NCBI GenBank assembly: GCA_963665395.2
Contig: OY762251.1
Location: forward strand, 2,294,001-2,358,000
Direction of reading: 5' to 3'
Origin: Bin87 sp963665395
Lineage (GTDB): Bacteria > Chloroflexota > Dehalococcoidia > Lucifugimonadales > UBA3495
Length of the DNA stretch: 64,000 nucleotides
A program made the position numbers and the translations under genes. How positions within the stretch are numbered: position 1 is the first letter of the stretch; each line of letters begins with the position of its first letter. The notes under the pieces are model-generated. The model was not told where the DNA came from, did no database searches, and worked only from the letters and a program-made list of their open reading frames with translations. Of this stretch, positions 62,218 through 64,000 are shown piece after piece.

Positions 62218-62970
62218 TCACAGCTTGCCGGCGGCGCGGAGTTGCCGGCGTACCTTCCCGACGCCGCCGAATTTCAGCCGCAGCAACCCCTTCACGTCTT
62301 CCCAGGCGGTGCGAATGATCCGCACGCGCGAGTCGGGATCATCGGTCCAGTGAACCGGCAGTTCCAGGATGGGATAGCCGCATTTTTGCGCCAGGATCAG
62401 CAGCTCCGAATCGAAGAACCACCCGTTGTCTTCCACCAACGGAGCCAGATCGTCGGCGGCCCGGCGGCTCACCGCTTTGAAACCGCACTGGGCATCACGG
62501 AACGACGTGAAGAACATGGCGCGGAACAGCAGGCTGTAGCCGCGGGAGGTAATCTCCCGCTTCAATGTCCGTCCCACCACCTCGGAGTCGGGGAGCAATC
62601 TGGAGCCGATGGCTACGTCACAACGTCCCTGGGCGATGGCGGACACCAGGGGCGGCAGGTGGGCCAGGTCCGTGGACAGGTCAACGTCCATGTACGCCAC
62701 GATGTCGGCGGCACTGTCGGTCCAGGCGCGGCGCAAAGCCCGCCCCCGTCCGCGTTGCTCCAGGCGGATGTACCGCACCTGCGGGAACTCTTGGGACAGG
62801 GTATCGGCGGCGGCCAGAGTGCCGTCGGTGGAGCCGTTGTCAGCGACTACGATGGCCCAATCGTAATCCACGAGATGATTTGACATAAACTCATGGAGAC
62901 GACGGACGCTTACCGGGAGGGCGCGTTCCTCGTTTAAGCAGGGTATCACTACGTCAAGGGTTGGTGGCAT
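62218..62970 (-). CDS. GT2 family glycosyltransferase, dolichyl-phosphate mannose synthase-like
   Basis: A 250-residue GT-A transferase. DVVIPCLNEERALPVSVRRL is the nucleotide-binding start, VVADNGSTDGTLAAAD and RGRGRALRRAWTDS follow, YMDVDLSTDLAHLPPLV carries the D-x-D metal motif, and QCGFKAVSRRAADDLAP is typical of DPM1/polyprenyl-phosphate glycosyltransferases. No C-terminal membrane segments are present, so it probably binds the membrane peripherally. It could supply polyprenyl-phosphate mannose for later steps of the inositol-lipid glycosylation suggested at 33-36 kb. It lies convergent with tRNA-Gln, 26 bases away. Confidence 0.88.
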   Translation of the reverse strand: MPPTLDVVIPCLNEERALPVSVRRLHEFMSNHLVDYDWAIVVADNGSTDGTLAAADTLSQEFPQVRYIRLEQRGRGRALRRAWTDSAADIVAYMDVDLSTDLAHLPPLVSAIAQGRCDVAIGSRLLPDSEVVGRTLKREITSRGYSLLFRAMFFTSFRDAQCGFKAVSRRAADDLAPLVEDNGWFFDSELLILAQKCGYPILELPVHWTDDPDSRVRIIRTAWEDVKGLLRLKFGGVGKVRRQLRAAGKL

Positions 62971-63004
62971 GGGGTGAGATTATATCAGGGCCAAGTTTAT
63001 AAAA

Positions 63005-63034
63005 TTGACAAATTGGAGGATGCGGTGCTATATT
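63005..63034 (+). promoter_or_regulatory. Predicted promoter of the 2-oxoacid:ferredoxin oxidoreductase gene
   Basis: TTGACA at 63005-63010 and TATATT at 63029-63034, spacer 18 bases, in a short AT-rich stretch within GC-rich DNA. It would give a leader of roughly 215 bases. Confidence 0.7.
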
Positions 63035-63134
63035 CCCCCCTGCTAAACACTTGGCGTAAGCGCGTCCGCAATCCTCGGTTTGGGTGCGACGCGACAGGGC
63101 GTTTCAACCCACGATACACAGGACGGCGACCGGC

Positions 63135-63171
63135 AACACCATCCCACCGGAATGGGGGAGGTGTTTTTTTG
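63135..63171 (+). terminator. Terminator-like hairpin inside the leader (possible attenuator)
   Basis: AACACC (63135-63140) pairs with GGTGTT (63160-63165), enclosing a second C-rich/G-rich pairing, and is followed by TTTTTTT. It lies between the promoter and the coding start, so it should stop transcription early unless an alternative structure forms. The preceding 95 bases (63041-63134) did not match a riboswitch I know. Confidence 0.65.
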
Positions 63172-63258
63172 TAACCGAGCCGCTCTCATCGTCGGTGGGC
63201 ATTTGACCAGCGCCAGCGGGCAATTCGCAGATTACTGCCGGTTCGGAGGAACCTCCAG

Positions 63259-64000
63259 ATGCAGATGAACGACTTCGTCGTCCGGTTCGCCGGTGAAGGC
63301 GGACAGGGCGTCGTTACTTCAGCCGAAGGACTGGCCCAGGCTTCCACCCAGGTAGGTTACCACGCGCTGACCTACGCAACTTTTCCTTCCCAAATTCTCG
63401 GTGGCCCGACCTGGACCCAGGCCCGAATTTGTACTGAGCCGATCCTGAGTTCCGGCGACCAGGTTGACGTACTGGTCGCGTTTAATGAGGAAGCATACGA
63501 GACCCACGCGGAGGAAGTGCGGGACGGCGGGGTGATCATCTACAACGCCGACGACTTCACGATGACCGACCCAAGATCCTTCGGGCTGGCCGTCGATTCC
63601 CTGGCGCGTTCCACGGGCAACAACCGGGCCGCCAACATGGTCGTCATCGGCGCCCTGGCCCAACTGGTCCACATGCCCCAGCAATACCTGGAGGACTTCG
63701 TCGAAGCGCGTTTCCGCCGGGGCCGCGCCAACGACGACGAGATCATCGAATCCAACATCCAGGCCATGCGGCTGGGCCGGCAGAACGCCGCCGAAAGCGG
63801 TTTCGTCCTGGGGGACCTGGCGTCGCCGAACCCGCCGGACTACCAGCAGTTGATGCTGAAAGGCAACGAAGCCATCGCTCTTGGAGCGACGCACGCCGGC
63901 GTAGGTTTCTATGCCGGCTACCCCATCTCTCCGGCCACAACCATCCTGCTCTGGATGGAGCGCAACCTGGTGGGAGACGGCAAGTTCGCGTACCAGGTTT
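63259..64000 (+). CDS. 2-oxoacid:ferredoxin oxidoreductase, alpha subunit (gamma-alpha fusion), 3' end outside window
   Basis: About 247 residues are visible and the frame is open at the right edge. FVVRFAGEGGQGVVTSAEGLAQA is the start of the gamma domain, with FPSQILGGPTWTQARI, and the alpha domain begins near residue 205 with LMLKGNEAIALGATHAGVGFYAGYPISPATTI, the pyruvate/oxoglutarate ferredoxin oxidoreductase signature. The gamma-alpha fusion is the KorA-type layout, so 2-oxoglutarate is the likely substrate, producing succinyl-CoA and reduced ferredoxin. That would connect to sucCD at 44-46 kb. The ATG at 63259 follows GGAGGA at eight bases. A matching beta subunit is expected beyond the window. 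Confidence 0.88.
   Translation, partial: MQMNDFVVRFAGEGGQGVVTSAEGLAQASTQVGYHALTYATFPSQILGGPTWTQARICTEPILSSGDQVDVLVAFNEEAYETHAEEVRDGGVIIYNADDFTMTDPRSFGLAVDSLARSTGNNRAANMVVIGALAQLVHMPQQYLEDFVEARFRRGRANDDEIIESNIQAMRLGRQNAAESGFVLGDLASPNPPDYQQLMLKGNEAIALGATHAGVGFYAGYPISPATTILLWMERNLVGDGKFAYQV

Overview
The window is a GC-rich bacterial chromosome segment, about 60% of it occupied by metabolic genes with good ribosome binding sites and short spacers. The gene set points to the Chloroflexota, most likely the SAR202 / Dehalococcoidia side. It has five luciferase-like flavin or F420 monooxygenases, two CaiB/BaiF CoA-transferases, MmgE/PrpD, CitE-like, NIPSNAP and ABM proteins, two reductive-dehalogenase-like proteins, six Uma2 loci and a 23S rRNA gene that is not linked to 16S or 5S. 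The assignment is inferred from gene content; no 16S gene is present to test it.

Layout. 1-4.9 kb: an alpha/beta hydrolase cut by the window edge, then a Uma2 gene split in two by a 2,521-bp IS1595-type element with perfect ends and an 8-bp target duplication. 4.9-15.1 kb: a catabolic-looking plus-strand block (CoA-transferases, CitE-like lyase, two flavin monooxygenases, ABM protein, tandem Uma2 genes) that also holds a coiled-coil/HEPN-like protein. 15.2-19.5 kb: a hypothetical gene, initiator tRNA and a solitary 23S rRNA with its own consensus promoter, all on the minus strand. 19.6-32.5 kb: enoyl-CoA hydratase, two tandem copies (one damaged) of a small-protein/retropepsin gene pair, MOSC, ammonium transporter, MmgE/PrpD, NIPSNAP, a monooxygenase, an IS4-type element sitting in a palindromic repeat, a rubrerythrin-VIT1 fusion, and a third copy of the retropepsin pair.

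32.5-40.9 kb is a long co-directional minus-strand run: dnaJ, prmA, an atypical protein kinase with a PP2C phosphatase, small membrane proteins, then inositol-phosphate synthase, a PimA-like mannosyltransferase and a CDP-alcohol phosphatidyltransferase, which together suggest phosphatidylinositol (mannoside) lipid synthesis. 41-50.5 kb: ketopantoate-reductase-like protein, alpha-carbonic anhydrase, a single-domain response regulator, tRNA-Gly, sucCD, and two close paralogues of a cytoplasmic RdhA-like corrinoid/Fe-S protein flanking an aminotransferase. 50.7-64 kb: a pentapeptide-repeat/TIR fusion, a lipoprotein, coaX-coaBC-SulP-monooxygenase, Uma2, another monooxygenase, a frameshifted NYN nuclease, tRNA-Gln, a dolichyl-phosphate-mannose-synthase-like GT2, and the start of a 2-oxoacid:ferredoxin oxidoreductase preceded by a promoter and a terminator-like leader.

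The observations most worth following up are the repeated DUF5678-like/retropepsin pair with conserved 4-base overlaps, the HEPN-like and TIR proteins as possible defence effectors, the paired RdhA-like genes, the kinase/phosphatase pair, and the two recent insertion events that can be reconstructed to the base.
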